A stretch of DNA of 64,000 nucleotides from Curvibacter delicatus NBRC 14919 (GCF_001592265.1 NZ_BCWP01000001.1:62001-126000), one strand, 5' to 3'; shown: positions 27,402-36,852, counted from the first letter of the stretch. The notes: generated from the sequence alone by a model not told the origin. A program made the numbers and translations.

Positions 27402-28403
27402 ATGCTGATCAAATCGCGCAACAATGGCTTCATTCATCCGGTCGCCAGTGAGATCACCCCGCAGGGGATTTACACGCAGCGCCGTGAACTGATCCGGCTC
27501 ATGGCCACAGGCGCCGCCGGGGCTGCGCTGGCAACGTGGGCCATGCGCGACGCCCAAGCCCAGACTGTGACAGCACGGCCAGGCAAACTGACGGCGCTGA
27601 CGGCTGCCAAGTCCATGGTCAGCGGTGCCACCACGGTGGAGAAGATCACCGAGTACAAGGATGCCGCTGGCTATAACAACTTCTACGAATTCGGGACGGA
27701 CAAGAGCGATCCAGCGCGCAACGCACACACACTGCAGACTTCACCCTGGACGGTGGCGGTCGAGGGGTTGGTGAAGAAACCCGCCAATTACACCCTAGAA
27801 GACTTGCTCAAACTCAGCCCCCAGGAGGAGCGGATCTATCGCCTGCGCTGCGTCGAAGGCTGGTCGATGGTGATCCCCTGGGTGGGTTACTCACTGTCGG
27901 AACTGATCAAGAAAGTTGAGCCGCTGAGCAGCGCCAAGTATGTCGAGTTCGTCACCCTGGCTGACCGCAAGACCATGCCCTATGTCAGCACCCACGTGCT
28001 GAATTGGCCTTATGTCGAAGGGTTGAGGATGGACGAGGCCATGCATCCGCTGACCCTGCTGACTTTCGGCATGTATGGCGAGATCCTGCCCAAGCAGAAC
28101 GGTGCGCCCTTGCGCCTGGTCGTGCCGTGGAAATACGGTTTCAAGAGTGGCAAGAGTCTGGTGAAGATCCGTTTTACCGACAAGGAGCCCATGACCGCCT
28201 GGCACCAGGCCGCTCCCCAGGAATACGGTTTCTATTCCAATGTGAATCCGAATGTGGATCATCCTCGCTGGAGCCAGGCACGGGAGCGGCGCATTGGGGA
28301 AGACGGCTTGTTTTCCCAGAAGCGCAAGACGCTGATGTTCAACGGCTACGAGGCCCAGGTCGGCCAACTGTATGCCGGCATGGACCTCAAGAAATACTAC
28401 TGA
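27402..28403 (+). CDS. msrP: Periplasmic methionine-sulfoxide reductase catalytic subunit MsrP
   Basis: A molybdopterin enzyme that repairs oxidised methionines in periplasmic proteins. The 333-residue precursor has a Tat signal (QRRELIR at 26-32 followed by a hydrophobic stretch to AQAQ). The Mo-ligand cysteine is C150 in [11 protein letters not shown], and the sulfite-oxidase fold markers VPWKYGFKS and a Trp/Tyr-rich C-terminus are present. AAGGA lies 9 nt before the ATG at 27402. The heme membrane partner msrQ follows 22 nt downstream. Length and neighbours make this firm. Confidence 0.96.
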   Translation: MLIKSRNNGFIHPVASEITPQGIYTQRRELIRLMATGAAGAALATWAMRDAQAQTVTARPGKLTALTAAKSMVSGATTVEKITEYKDAAGYNNFYEFGTDKSDPARNAHTLQTSPWTVAVEGLVKKPANYTLEDLLKLSPQEERIYRLRCVEGWSMVIPWVGYSLSELIKKVEPLSSAKYVEFVTLADRKTMPYVSTHVLNWPYVEGLRMDEAMHPLTLLTFGMYGEILPKQNGAPLRLVVPWKYGFKSGKSLVKIRFTDKEPMTAWHQAAPQEYGFYSNVNPNVDHPRWSQARERRIGEDGLFSQKRKTLMFNGYEAQVGQLYAGMDLKKYY

Positions 28404-28425
28404 AACCGTTGCAGCTAATCTGGGG

Positions 28426-29031
28426 ATGAATCGTTTCTTGCTGAGTCCTTTAGCCAAACCACTGCTGCTGGCGGTATGTCTGTTGCCATGTGCCTTTCTG
28501 GTTTATGCCGCCGCGTCTGATCAACTCGGGGCCAATCCGGCAGAAGCCTTGGTGCGTTCGACGGGCGATTGGACCTTGCGCTTCCTGTGCCTGGTGTTGG
28601 CGGTGACACCCCTGCGCATACGGGCCGGCTTGCCTTCGCTGGCACGATTCCGTCGCATGCTGGGGCTGTTTGTGTATTTTTATGTGCTGTTGCACCTGCT
28701 GTGCTACAGCTGGTTCGACATGGGGTTCGAGTTGCAGGACATTGCACGCGACATCACCAAGCGGCCTTTCATCCTGGTAGGTTTTGCCGCCTTTGTTTTG
28801 CTCACGCCCTTGGCTGCCACCTCTTTCAACCGTGCCATCCGCTGGCTGGGCGCTCCACGCTGGCGGGTCCTGCATCGGCTGGTCTATGGCATCGCAGTCT
28901 TGGGGGTGCTGCATTTCTTCTGGATGCGCGCATCCAAGAACAACTTGGCCGAGGTGGTGGTCTACGCCGGTATTGTCGGCATCCTGCTGGCTTGGCGCTT
29001 GTGGCGCAGGCTGGCGCTGCGGCGCACTTAG
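28426..29031 (+). CDS. msrQ: Heme-binding membrane subunit MsrQ
   Basis: It passes electrons from the respiratory chain or flavin to MsrP. The 201-residue protein has six hydrophobic segments of the ferric-reductase-like fold with histidines in helices for b-type heme (VLLHLLCYSW, RVLHRLVYG and VLHFFW). The start MNRFLLSPLAKP at 28426 is family-like; an upstream in-frame ATG overlaps msrP. The 3' end overlaps the convergent ODP-family gene by 4 nt. Confidence 0.94.
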   Translation: MNRFLLSPLAKPLLLAVCLLPCAFLVYAAASDQLGANPAEALVRSTGDWTLRFLCLVLAVTPLRIRAGLPSLARFRRMLGLFVYFYVLLHLLCYSWFDMGFELQDIARDITKRPFILVGFAAFVLLTPLAATSFNRAIRWLGAPRWRVLHRLVYGIAVLGVLHFFWMRASKNNLAEVVVYAGIVGILLAWRLWRRLALRRT

Positions 29032-29843
29032 GCTGGCCGATGCCCAGCCGTGATGCTGGGATCGATGACATTCTTGGGCAGACGGTAAGCCGAGCTGTCG
29101 AACAGGTCGATACCGCATTGCAGGTTTTCAATCCAGGCCAGGAAGTCTTTGATGGCTCCCGCGCCGGCGATCGGCGCGCCATGCTGCGGCACGATCATTG
29201 CGATATCCAGTTCCCGAGCCATGCGAACCCACAGGCGCAGGATCTTGTTGGAGACCATGTAGCGGCGGTGGAAGCCCTCCATGTTCGGCAGGTGCGGCTT
29301 CAGTTCGGTCACAGGCTCGCGCGCTTGTTTGCCGCTGACAAGCGAGGCACCCAGGTCCCCGGTGAAGAGGATGCGGCTGACCGGGTCGTAAAAATGGAAG
29401 TTGCCTTCCGAATGCATGAAATGGGCCGGCAGCAGCCAGAGCTCGTGCTGTCCCAGCGGCAGGCGTCCCCCGGCATCGGGCACACCCACCACACGGTCAT
29501 CGGTTTTTCCTACCTTGGTGAAGTGTGGTGCAAAGCGCTCCCAGATGCGGGAGATGACCAGTGTCGCCCGGGTGCTGGTCATCCAGCGGTCCAGCGAGGC
29601 GATGATGTCCGGGTCGGCATGGGATGCGATCAGGTAGGCCAGCTTGCTGGGCGGGAAGTGCTTCGACATGTTGAGGAACAACTCGTTGAAGGCCAGGTTG
29701 CCGCCCGGGTCGATGATGGCGCCGGTGTCGCCATCGCAGATGAGGAACTGGTTGGCTTGCACCGCCTGGCCGTCTTCATCGATCAGGTCGGTGAACATCA
29801 GGACCTCATGGGTCTTGTCTTTGTAGAGCTCAACAGGTGACAT
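29028..29843 (-). CDS. Stand-alone ODP/metallo-beta-lactamase-fold protein
   Basis: The 271-residue protein resembles the di-iron oxygen/NO reductase domain (ODP) of flavodiiron proteins: SHADPDI near residue 72, HFMHSEGNFHFYD (about 140), FTGDLG and PQHG with metal-binding His and Asp. It lacks the flavodoxin or rubredoxin parts that normally carry electrons. I chose the ATG at 29843 (MSPVELYKDKTHEVL) because it starts the fold; in-frame sequence upstream is not family-like. It converges on msrQ with a 4-nt overlap and lies downstream of lysA. It could be an oxygen or NO reductase using a separate partner, or a hydrolase. Confidence 0.82.
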   Translation of the reverse strand: MSPVELYKDKTHEVLMFTDLIDEDGQAVQANQFLICDGDTGAIIDPGGNLAFNELFLNMSKHFPPSKLAYLIASHADPDIIASLDRWMTSTRATLVISRIWERFAPHFTKVGKTDDRVVGVPDAGGRLPLGQHELWLLPAHFMHSEGNFHFYDPVSRILFTGDLGASLVSGKQAREPVTELKPHLPNMEGFHRRYMVSNKILRLWVRMARELDIAMIVPQHGAPIAGAGAIKDFLAWIENLQCGIDLFDSSAYRLPKNVIDPSITAGHRPA

Positions 29844-29937
29844 GGCAGCGCAAAGTAAGACCGCCCCTGAGGCAGGGGCGTCAATCCGGAATGGGCGGTC
29901 GATCGCTGATGCAATGACCGCAACCACAAATGTCTGC

Positions 29938-31215
29938 CTAGGTTGGCAAGCGTTCGTGGCTGAACGTGTCTGCGGGATTTTCGCGCACGCGGATCAAATG
30001 GACTTGATTCATGTCAATCAAGACCTCTGCCGCCCGGCCGCGGGTGTTGTAGTTGCTGGCCATGCTCATGCAGTAGGCGCCGGCAGACAACACGGCCAGC
30101 AGATCGCCGGGTGCAACGGCCAGACTGCGGTCACGTCCGATCCAGTCGCCACTTTCGCAGATGGGGCCGACGACGTCGTAAAGCGTCGACGTTGCCGGAC
30201 GCGACGTCAAAGGGACAATCCGATGGAAAGCCTGGTACATGGCGGGGCGTGGCAGATCGTTCATGGCCGCGTCGACGATACAGAAGTTCTTCTGCTCGCC
30301 GGGCTTGAGATACATCACTTCGGTCAGGCAGACGCCGGCATTGCCCACCAGGGAGCGCCCGGGTTCGATCATGAGTTGCCGCCCGCCGAAACCACGTGCA
30401 TCAAGCTTTGCCAGCAGCTTGGCCCACAGCGCATCGGCTGCTGGCGGTGTATCGTCGTTGTAGTCAATGCCGAGACCGCCGCCGAAATCAATGTGGTGCA
30501 GAGGGATGCCTGCAGCCTCGATGGTCTCGACCAGATCGAGCACACGGTCCATGGCATCAAGATACGGCTCTTCCTGCGTGATCTGCGAGCCGATGTGGCA
30601 GTCAATGCCCACGACCTGCAGCCCCGGCAGTGAAGCGGCTCGCTGGTAGGTGGCGAGGGTGCGTTCGTGCGCAATGCCGAACTTGTTGCCCTTCAAGCCG
30701 GTCGAGATGTAGGGGTGGGTTTTCGGGTCGACATTGGGATTGACGCGAATGCTGACCGGTGCACGCTGGTGCATGGCCAGGGCCACGTCGTTGAGCACTT
30801 CCAGCTCGGCTTCGCTCTCGACATTGAAGCAGCCGATGCCGGCTTCCAGTGCACGGCGCATTTCAGCGCGCGTTTTGCCCACACCGGAGAAGATGACTCT
30901 TTTGGCCTCGCCGCCTGCGGCCAGCACGCGTTCCAGTTCTCCACCGGAAACGATGTCAAAGCCGCAGCCGGCCTGGGCGAAGACCTGCAGGACGCCTAGC
31001 GAGGAGTTGGCTTTCATGGCGTAGCAGATTTGCACCTTCCGGCCCGCAAAGCCGCGTTGGTAGGCGGCCAAGGCCGAGAGCATGGCGGCCTTGGAATACA
31101 CAAACAAAGGCGTGCCGTACTGGCGAGCCAAGTCGCTCAGACGAACGTTCTCAATGAAAAGTTCATCACCCTGGTAGGCGATATGGGGATGGCCGGGAAG
31201 TTTGGGAGCAGTCAT
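29938..31215 (-). CDS. lysA: Diaminopimelate decarboxylase
   Basis: It decarboxylates meso-diaminopimelate to lysine using PLP. The 425-residue length is typical. The PLP lysine is K68 in CYAMKANS, with the HIGSQI motif near residue 206, the glycine loop DFGGGLGI near 249, and the late CESGDWIGRDR, which supplies the catalytic Cys. Its ATG overlaps the lptM stop (ATGA), so the small lipoprotein and lysA are coupled, an arrangement common in proteobacteria. Confidence 0.97.
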   Translation of the reverse strand: MTAPKLPGHPHIAYQGDELFIENVRLSDLARQYGTPLFVYSKAAMLSALAAYQRGFAGRKVQICYAMKANSSLGVLQVFAQAGCGFDIVSGGELERVLAAGGEAKRVIFSGVGKTRAEMRRALEAGIGCFNVESEAELEVLNDVALAMHQRAPVSIRVNPNVDPKTHPYISTGLKGNKFGIAHERTLATYQRAASLPGLQVVGIDCHIGSQITQEEPYLDAMDRVLDLVETIEAAGIPLHHIDFGGGLGIDYNDDTPPAADALWAKLLAKLDARGFGGRQLMIEPGRSLVGNAGVCLTEVMYLKPGEQKNFCIVDAAMNDLPRPAMYQAFHRIVPLTSRPATSTLYDVVGPICESGDWIGRDRSLAVAPGDLLAVLSAGAYCMSMASNYNTRGRAAEVLIDMNQVHLIRVRENPADTFSHERLPT

Positions 31216-31448
31216 TTGGAGGCGGGGGCAGAGGCGGGGGCAGCAGGGGCGGTGGCGGCGCTGTCCCGGCGCGAGTCGGGGATCAGGGTTTCAGGCAAGG
31301 TGGCGCGGCGGGCAGCAGCCGGTTCGGTCGGCAGGTACAGTGCTCCCGGCTGACCACAGCCGCTGAGGAGGGTTGTCAAGCTAGCCGCAATGGCAGCAAG
31401 GCCCATAAGGGTTAGTGCCCTGACTAGAATTTGGTTTGTTTGCAACAT
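31212..31448 (-). CDS. lptM: LPS-assembly lipoprotein LptM (YifL-like)
   Basis: LptM helps LptD mature in the outer-membrane LPS translocon. The 78-residue precursor has a signal and lipobox LSGC with C31, then the conserved motif GQPGALYLP of this family, and an Ala/Pro-rich tail. I chose the ATG at 31448; a GTG at 31451 precedes it directly and an internal ATG lacks the basic n-region. It is upstream of lysA, as in many proteobacteria, and its start is only 12 nt from the divergent cyaY start. Confidence 0.88.
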   Translation of the reverse strand: MLQTNQILVRALTLMGLAAIAASLTTLLSGCGQPGALYLPTEPAAARRATLPETLIPDSRRDSAATAPAAPASAPASK

Positions 31449-31460
31449 CACGAAATTGTA

Positions 31461-31790
31461 ATGACCGACACCGAATTCATGGATCGCGCCGAATTGGTCT
31501 TACGCGCGATCGAGGCCAGCTGCGACCGCATCAACGACGAAAGCGACGCCGATATTGATAACCAACGTGTTGGAGGCATGGTGACGCTGGTGTTTCGCAA
31601 CCGCAGCCAGATCGTCGTGAACCTGCAGAAACCGTTGCACGAGATCTGGCTGGCCGCCAAGGCAGGGGGGTTTCATTACAAGTTCGATGGTCGCCAGTGG
31701 ATAGACACCAAAGGACATGGCGAATTTTTTGCCAATCTGTCGGCCCATGCCTCGGAGCAGGCGGCTTGTCCCTTAAGTTTCTCTGCCTGA
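31461..31790 (+). CDS. cyaY: Frataxin-like iron-sulfur assembly protein CyaY
   Basis: It binds iron and regulates cysteine desulfurase during Fe-S assembly. The 109-residue protein has an acidic first helix ([20 protein letters not shown]), the [17 protein letters not shown] strand and the [24 protein letters not shown] sheet of frataxins. The ATG at 31461 starts the fold. It is divergent from lptM-lysA and meets the PBP1A gene tail-to-tail, with stops touching at 31790/31791. Confidence 0.95.
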   Translation: MTDTEFMDRAELVLRAIEASCDRINDESDADIDNQRVGGMVTLVFRNRSQIVVNLQKPLHEIWLAAKAGGFHYKFDGRQWIDTKGHGEFFANLSAHASEQAACPLSFSA

Positions 31791-34187
31791 TCAGTTCTTG
31801 AACAGATCGAGGATCTTCTTCTTTTCATCGGCTGGCGGCAAGGCCTGAACAGTGCCGCCTGGTTCGCCGGCCGGTTTGTCTTCCAGCCCCAGATTGCTGA
31901 CGCCGGCGCCCTTGGCGTACTCCTCATAGGCCCAGTCGCCACCGGTATTGGTCACGCCTTCAGGGGCGCTGATTTCGGTCACGGGGACCCCTTTGAGGGC
32001 ATGTTCCATGAAGCTGATCCATACCGGCAGGCTCAAGCCGCCGCCAGTCTCACGATCACCCAGCTTGCGGGGGGTGTCGTAGCCGATCCAGGTCACGGCC
32101 GTGAGCGTGGGTTGGTAACCAGCAAACCAGGCATCCATGGAGTCATTGGTGGTACCGGTCTTGCCGTAAAGATCAGGGCGCTTCAGTGTGGCTTGCGCAC
32201 GGGCAGCCGTACCGGAGCGGGTGACCTCCTGCAGCAGGCTGGACATGATGAAGGCGTTGCGGGCATCGATGGCACGCATGGCGTCGTCGAGTACTGGCGG
32301 TGTTGTGTTGACCAGCACCTTTCCGCCTTTTTGTTCCGATACCTTGGCAATGAGCCAGGGGTTGACGCGGTAGCCGCCATTGGCGAACACCGAGTAGGCC
32401 GTTGCCATCTGCATCGGCGTGACGGAGCCGGCACCCAAGGCCATGGTCAGGTAGGGGGGGTGCTTATCGGCTTCGAAGCCGAAATGCGTGATCCAGTTCT
32501 GCGCGTTCTGTGGGCCCACAGCCTGCAGAACGCGGATCGAGATCATGTTTTTCGACTTGGCGAGGCCGCGGCGCAAGGTCATCGGGCCCTCAAACTTGCC
32601 GTCGTAGTTTTTCGGCTCCCAGGGCTGACCGCCGGTGACGCCGGAGTCGAAGAACAGCGGCGCATCGTTGACCACGGTGCTTGGCGTGAAGCCTTTTTCC
32701 AAGGCGGCCGAGTAGATGAAGGGCTTGAAGCTGGAGCCAGGTTGGCGCCATGCCTGGGTGACATGGTTGAACTTGTTCTTGACGAAATCAAAGCCACCGA
32801 CCAAGGCCTTGATGGAGCCGTCTCGCGGATCCAGTGCGACAAAAGCGCCTTCGACCTCGGGCAGTTGCGTGATCTCCCAAGTGTCCTTCGGGGTCTTGAC
32901 GACACGAATGATCGCACCTCGACGGATCTTAATGTGCGGCGGGGCCTTGGCCGACAAGCCGGACTGCGCCGGACGCAGGCCTTCCCCGGTGATCTCAACG
33001 GGTTCGCCGTTCTGCCGGACGGCCACGATCTTTTTAGGGTCGGCTTCCAGCACCACCGCTGACATCAGGTCGCCGTTGTCCGGAAAGTCATCCAGTGCAT
33101 CGTCAATCGCGTCTTCAAGTTCCTGCGGTTTGCTCGGCAGGTTGACGAACTTTTCCGGGCCGCGGTAGATCTGGCGCCGTTCGTAGTCCATGATGCCGCG
33201 GCGCAAGGCCTTGTAGGCCGTATCCTGGTCGGCAGCGCGGATGGTGGTGTAGACATTCAGGCCGCGGGTATAGGTTTCATCGCCATACTGGGCATACATG
33301 AGTTGGCGCACGGTTTCGGCCACAAACTCGGCATGGATGCGCCCATTTTGGTGGGCCGGCTTGACTTTCAACTCTTGTTTTTTGGCTGCAATGGCTTGTT
33401 CTTCTGTGATGAAGCCGTTTTCCTGCATGCGCTCGATGATGTAGAGCTGGCGTGAGCGTGCCCGTTTCGGGTTGTTGATCGGGTTGTAGGCGGAGGGTGC
33501 CTTGGGCAGGCCGGCCAGCATGGCGGCCTCGGCAATGGTGATGTCCTTGAGCGGTTTGCCGAAATAAGCTTCCGAGGCTGCGGCAAAACCATAGGCCCGA
33601 TTCCCCAGGAAGATCTGGTTCATGTAGATCTCGAGGATCTGATCCTTGGTGAGCAGATGCTCAAGCTTGAACGTCAGCAGGATCTCGTAGAGCTTGCGGG
33701 TGAAGGTCTTTTCCGACGACAGGTAGACATTGCGGGCCACCTGCATGGTGATGGTGGAGGCGCCCTGGCTCTTGACGCGACCGACATTGGCCAGGCCGGC
33801 GCGAATCACGCCGAGGTAGTCCACGCCGCCATGCTGGTAGAAGCGGGCATCTTCGATGGCCAGCACGGCATCGGTCATCACCTTGGGGATGTCCTTGATC
33901 GGGGTGAGATTGCGCCTTTCTTCGCCAAATTCGCCGATCAGGTCGCCTTCCGTCGAAAACACACGCAGCGGCAGCTTGGGCCGGTAATCCGAAAGATCTG
34001 AGATGTCTGGCAGGTTAGGGAAGGCCACGGCCAGGGCAATCGCCACGACCATCAGGATCGAGAGCAGCCCGGCCAAGGCCAGTCCACCAGCCCACAAGCC
34101 TAATCGGGTCAGCCAGTGCATGGCGGGTTTGTGGGGGTTCACGCCTGCAGGGGCAGCTGAAACAGGCGGCTTGGGTTTTGCGGGCAT
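31791..34187 (-). CDS. mrcA: Penicillin-binding protein 1A (bifunctional)
   Basis: It polymerises and cross-links peptidoglycan. The 798-residue protein has one membrane segment (about residues 29-56), a GT51 transglycosylase domain with EDARFYQHGGVDYLG and GASTITMQVARNVYL (about 111-160), and a transpeptidase domain with the SxxK motif in SSFKPFIYSAAL, the SKN motif and KTGTTND. A perfect TATAAT lies 27 nt upstream of its start. Divergent from the pil operon, a standard arrangement in beta- and gammaproteobacteria. Confidence 0.97.
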   Translation of the reverse strand: MPAKPKPPVSAAPAGVNPHKPAMHWLTRLGLWAGGLALAGLLSILMVVAIALAVAFPNLPDISDLSDYRPKLPLRVFSTEGDLIGEFGEERRNLTPIKDIPKVMTDAVLAIEDARFYQHGGVDYLGVIRAGLANVGRVKSQGASTITMQVARNVYLSSEKTFTRKLYEILLTFKLEHLLTKDQILEIYMNQIFLGNRAYGFAAASEAYFGKPLKDITIAEAAMLAGLPKAPSAYNPINNPKRARSRQLYIIERMQENGFITEEQAIAAKKQELKVKPAHQNGRIHAEFVAETVRQLMYAQYGDETYTRGLNVYTTIRAADQDTAYKALRRGIMDYERRQIYRGPEKFVNLPSKPQELEDAIDDALDDFPDNGDLMSAVVLEADPKKIVAVRQNGEPVEITGEGLRPAQSGLSAKAPPHIKIRRGAIIRVVKTPKDTWEITQLPEVEGAFVALDPRDGSIKALVGGFDFVKNKFNHVTQAWRQPGSSFKPFIYSAALEKGFTPSTVVNDAPLFFDSGVTGGQPWEPKNYDGKFEGPMTLRRGLAKSKNMISIRVLQAVGPQNAQNWITHFGFEADKHPPYLTMALGAGSVTPMQMATAYSVFANGGYRVNPWLIAKVSEQKGGKVLVNTTPPVLDDAMRAIDARNAFIMSSLLQEVTRSGTAARAQATLKRPDLYGKTGTTNDSMDAWFAGYQPTLTAVTWIGYDTPRKLGDRETGGGLSLPVWISFMEHALKGVPVTEISAPEGVTNTGGDWAYEEYAKGAGVSNLGLEDKPAGEPGGTVQALPPADEKKKILDLFKN

Positions 34188-34213
34188 AAAGAGTAATAGG
34201 GTGCGCGTCGTGC

Positions 34214-34219
34214 ATTATA
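34214..34219 (-). promoter_or_regulatory. -10 box of the mrcA promoter
   Basis: A perfect TATAAT on the minus strand 27 nt before the mrcA ATG. No matching -35 box stands at 16-18 nt, so it may need an activator or extended contacts. Confidence 0.5.
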
Positions 34220-34272
34220 AAAATCTGCACACGATCCAAGTGATCAGGGCTCAGCTTGCATTGTGAAGGCTG

Positions 34273-34303
34273 GGCCACCAAGCCCGGATTGGGCTTGGTG
34301 GCC
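34273..34303. repeat. 13-bp perfect hairpin in the mrcA/pilM spacer
   Basis: GGCCACCAAGCCC and GGGCTTGGTGGCC are perfectly complementary around GGATT, followed on the plus strand by TTGTTTC. It lies between divergent genes where no terminator is expected, unless a small RNA is made from about 34190-34270. No coding sequence is seen around it. Confidence 0.6.
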
Positions 34304-34450
34304 TTGTTTCAATTGCATACAAAGCGTCAACTTTTGACAACGCATCAAGGATGATGAATGGGGAAAAACCTTTGCTGGACAAGGATCTTACTGCTAGCAT
34401 TGAAGTGAATTCTTAAGTTTTTCCGGTTTTGGGCCGGCATATTTCAGGGG

Positions 34451-35536
34451 ATGCGCTTGATCTCTTTGGGGTCGCTTTTCAGTCGTCAGCCGGAGCCAAT
34501 GTTGGGTCTGGATGTCAGTTCATCCAGTGTCAAACTGGTCGAACTGGGTCGGAACAAGGCCGGCCAGCTTGTGCTTGAGCGCTGCGCCATTGAGCCGCTG
34601 GAGCGAGGGTGGGTGAGTGACGGCAATATCGAGAAATTCGATGAAGTTGCCGATGCGGTTCGCCGACTCGTCAAGAAAAGCGGCGCCAAAACCCGCCATG
34701 TGGCCATGGCGTTGCCCCCTTCGGCCGTCATCACCAAGAAAATCGTGTTGCTCGGTGGTCTGAACGATGTCGAGTTGGAGATGCAGGTCGAGGCGGAAGC
34801 CAATCAGTACATCCCCTTCCCGCTGGACGAGGTCAGCCTGGACTTTTGTGTGGTTGGCCCCAGCGCGGCATCGGCGGGCGATGTCGACGTACTCATTGCG
34901 GCTGCACGCCGGGAAAAGGTGCAAGACATCCAGGGTTTGGCTGAAGCAGCCGGGCTCAAGCCCGTCATCGTTGATGTGGAGTCCTATGCCTCTCGTTTGG
35001 CCGCGGGGCGCCTGATTGAAAATCTGCCCGACAAGGGGGCTGGAACCATTGTGGCGCTGTTCGAGGTGGGGGCTTTGACCACCAGCATGCAGGTGATCCG
35101 CGATGATGAAGTGCTATATGAGCGTGACCAAGCCTTCGGTGGCGCTCAACTCACGCAGCTGATCGTGCGCCAGTATGGTTTTTCTCTCGAAGAGGCCGAG
35201 AGCAAGAAGCGCAGTGGTGAACTGCCGGAAGATTATGAATCGACCGTCTTGCATCCCTTTGTTGAGAGCATGGTGCAGGAAATTGGCCGTGCTTTGCAGT
35301 TCTTTTTCACCAGCACGCCGCACAACAAGGTTGACTATGTGATGCTGGCGGGTGGTTCGGCAGCCTTGCCGGGTTTGACGGAGGCTGTGACGCAGCAGAC
35401 GGGATTCCCTTGCAGTCTGGTGAATCCCTTTGACGGCATGGAAATCGGCGATGGGGTGCGCCTGAAAAGAATGACGCGCGAGGCGCCTTCGTACTTGACC
35501 TCCTGTGGCTTGGCGTTGCGGAGGTTCCTGCTGTGA
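34451..35536 (+). CDS. pilM: Type IV pilus inner-membrane platform protein PilM
   Basis: An actin-like cytoplasmic ATPase-fold protein that binds the N-terminus of PilN and links the platform to the motor. The 361-residue protein has MLGLDVSSSSVKLVEL (phosphate-1 loop, about 17-32), a late VMLAGGSAALPGL adenosine motif and a family-normal length. It is the first gene of pilMNOPQ. Its stop overlaps the pilN GTG start. The spacer upstream has a TTGCTG/TAGCAT promoter candidate 17 nt apart. Confidence 0.96.
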   Translation: MRLISLGSLFSRQPEPMLGLDVSSSSVKLVELGRNKAGQLVLERCAIEPLERGWVSDGNIEKFDEVADAVRRLVKKSGAKTRHVAMALPPSAVITKKIVLLGGLNDVELEMQVEAEANQYIPFPLDEVSLDFCVVGPSAASAGDVDVLIAAARREKVQDIQGLAEAAGLKPVIVDVESYASRLAAGRLIENLPDKGAGTIVALFEVGALTTSMQVIRDDEVLYERDQAFGGAQLTQLIVRQYGFSLEEAESKKRSGELPEDYESTVLHPFVESMVQEIGRALQFFFTSTPHNKVDYVMLAGGSAALPGLTEAVTQQTGFPCSLVNPFDGMEIGDGVRLKRMTREAPSYLTSCGLALRRFLL

Positions 35537-36165
35537 TTCTGATCAATCTGCTACCGCACCGAGAGGCGGCGCGTAAAAAGCGACAGGATGTTTTTAATCT
35601 GTCTCTGGTTGCTTCGGCGCTGGCCGGTGCGGTGATCGCATGTGTCATTTACCTGTGGCTGCAAGGGCAGATTTCGTCTCAGCAGGATCAGAACATGATT
35701 CTGCAAAAAGAGATTGCGTCCCTGGACGCGCAGATCAAGGAAATTGCAGGCTTGGAGGCCGAGATTGCTGCCCTGCGCGCACGACAGCAGGTCGTGGAGG
35801 ATTTGCAATCAGACCGGAACCTGCCGGTGCACATGTTGTCGGAATTGGTCAAGCAGTTGCCGGATGGTGTCTACATCACCAATATGCGGCAGGAGAATCA
35901 AGCCGTCAGCCTGCAGGGGGTGGCGCAGTCGAATGAGCGGGTCTCAGAGTTGTTGCGCAATCTTGCAAACAACACGCCGTGGTTTTCCAAGCCGGAACTG
36001 GTGGAGATTGTGGCTGGCAACATCACCCTGGGCGCGCGCGACCAGCGCCGGGTTTCCAATTTTTCCATCCGAGTCCGGTTGGTGAGGGCGAGTGAAGCTC
36101 AGAAGGCGCAGCCTGCAACAGGATCCGTACCGACTGCCGCGGCTTCGGCGCCTGCTGGCAAATAA
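35533..36165 (+). CDS. pilN: Type IV pilus assembly protein PilN
   Basis: A bitopic inner-membrane protein of the alignment complex. The 210-residue protein has the PilM-binding start MILINLLPHREAARKKR, one membrane segment (about 23-44), then a coiled-coil and a ferredoxin-like periplasmic domain. It begins with GTG overlapping the pilM stop, so coupling keeps PilM:PilN dosage matched. The tail is Ala/Pro-rich. Confidence 0.95.
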   Translation: MILINLLPHREAARKKRQDVFNLSLVASALAGAVIACVIYLWLQGQISSQQDQNMILQKEIASLDAQIKEIAGLEAEIAALRARQQVVEDLQSDRNLPVHMLSELVKQLPDGVYITNMRQENQAVSLQGVAQSNERVSELLRNLANNTPWFSKPELVEIVAGNITLGARDQRRVSNFSIRVRLVRASEAQKAQPATGSVPTAAASAPAGK

Positions 36166-36177
36166 CTGGATTGAGTC

Positions 36178-36852
36178 ATGGCATCCCGACTTTCTTTCCC
36201 CGATCTCGCTGACCTGAAAGAGCAGGTGCAGAGCCAGTTTCGCAACCTGGATCCCCAGAATCCGGCTGTCTGGCCGGTGATTCCACGTTACGCGCTGATG
36301 TCGGCTGTGGCGGCCTTGGTCGTTGTGGTCTTGTGGTTTGTCTGGCTCAGCAGTTCCGATGAGGAGCTGGAAATCGAGCGGGCAAAGGAAACGCAGCTGC
36401 GTGAAGACTACAAGGGCAAATTGGTCAAGGCAGTCAATCTGGAGGTGCTGAAGAAGCAGCGTGAACAGGTTCAGCAATATGTGAATCAGCTGGAAAAACA
36501 GCTGCCGAGCAAGGCTGAAATGGATGCGCTTCTGTCAGACATCAACCAGGCCGGCCTGGGGCGCAGTCTGCAGTTCGAGCTCTTCAGGCCCGGCCAGGTG
36601 CTCGTGAAAGACTACTACGCTGAATTGCCAATTGCCGTGCGCGTGACCGGTCGCTACCACGACATCGGGGCTTTCGCTTCGGACATTGCCCATCTTTCGC
36701 GGATTGTGACGCTCAACAACATGACCATCGTGCCGGGGCGAGAAGGCGCTCTGGCCATGGATGCGACAGCGAAAACATTCCGCTATCTTGATGCGGATGA
36801 GGTCGCGGCACAGCGCAAGGCAACCGGTGGTGCCAAAGGGGGTAAGAAATGA
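36178..36852 (+). CDS. pilO: Type IV pilus assembly protein PilO
   Basis: It pairs with PilN as a heterodimer in the periplasm. The 224-residue protein has one membrane segment (about 38-57), a coiled-coil around residues 60-110 and a C-terminal ferredoxin-like fold with YYAELPIAVRVTGRYHDIGAF. It starts 12 nt after pilN and its stop overlaps the pilP start. Confidence 0.95.
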   Translation: MASRLSFPDLADLKEQVQSQFRNLDPQNPAVWPVIPRYALMSAVAALVVVVLWFVWLSSSDEELEIERAKETQLREDYKGKLVKAVNLEVLKKQREQVQQYVNQLEKQLPSKAEMDALLSDINQAGLGRSLQFELFRPGQVLVKDYYAELPIAVRVTGRYHDIGAFASDIAHLSRIVTLNNMTIVPGREGALAMDATAKTFRYLDADEVAAQRKATGGAKGGKK

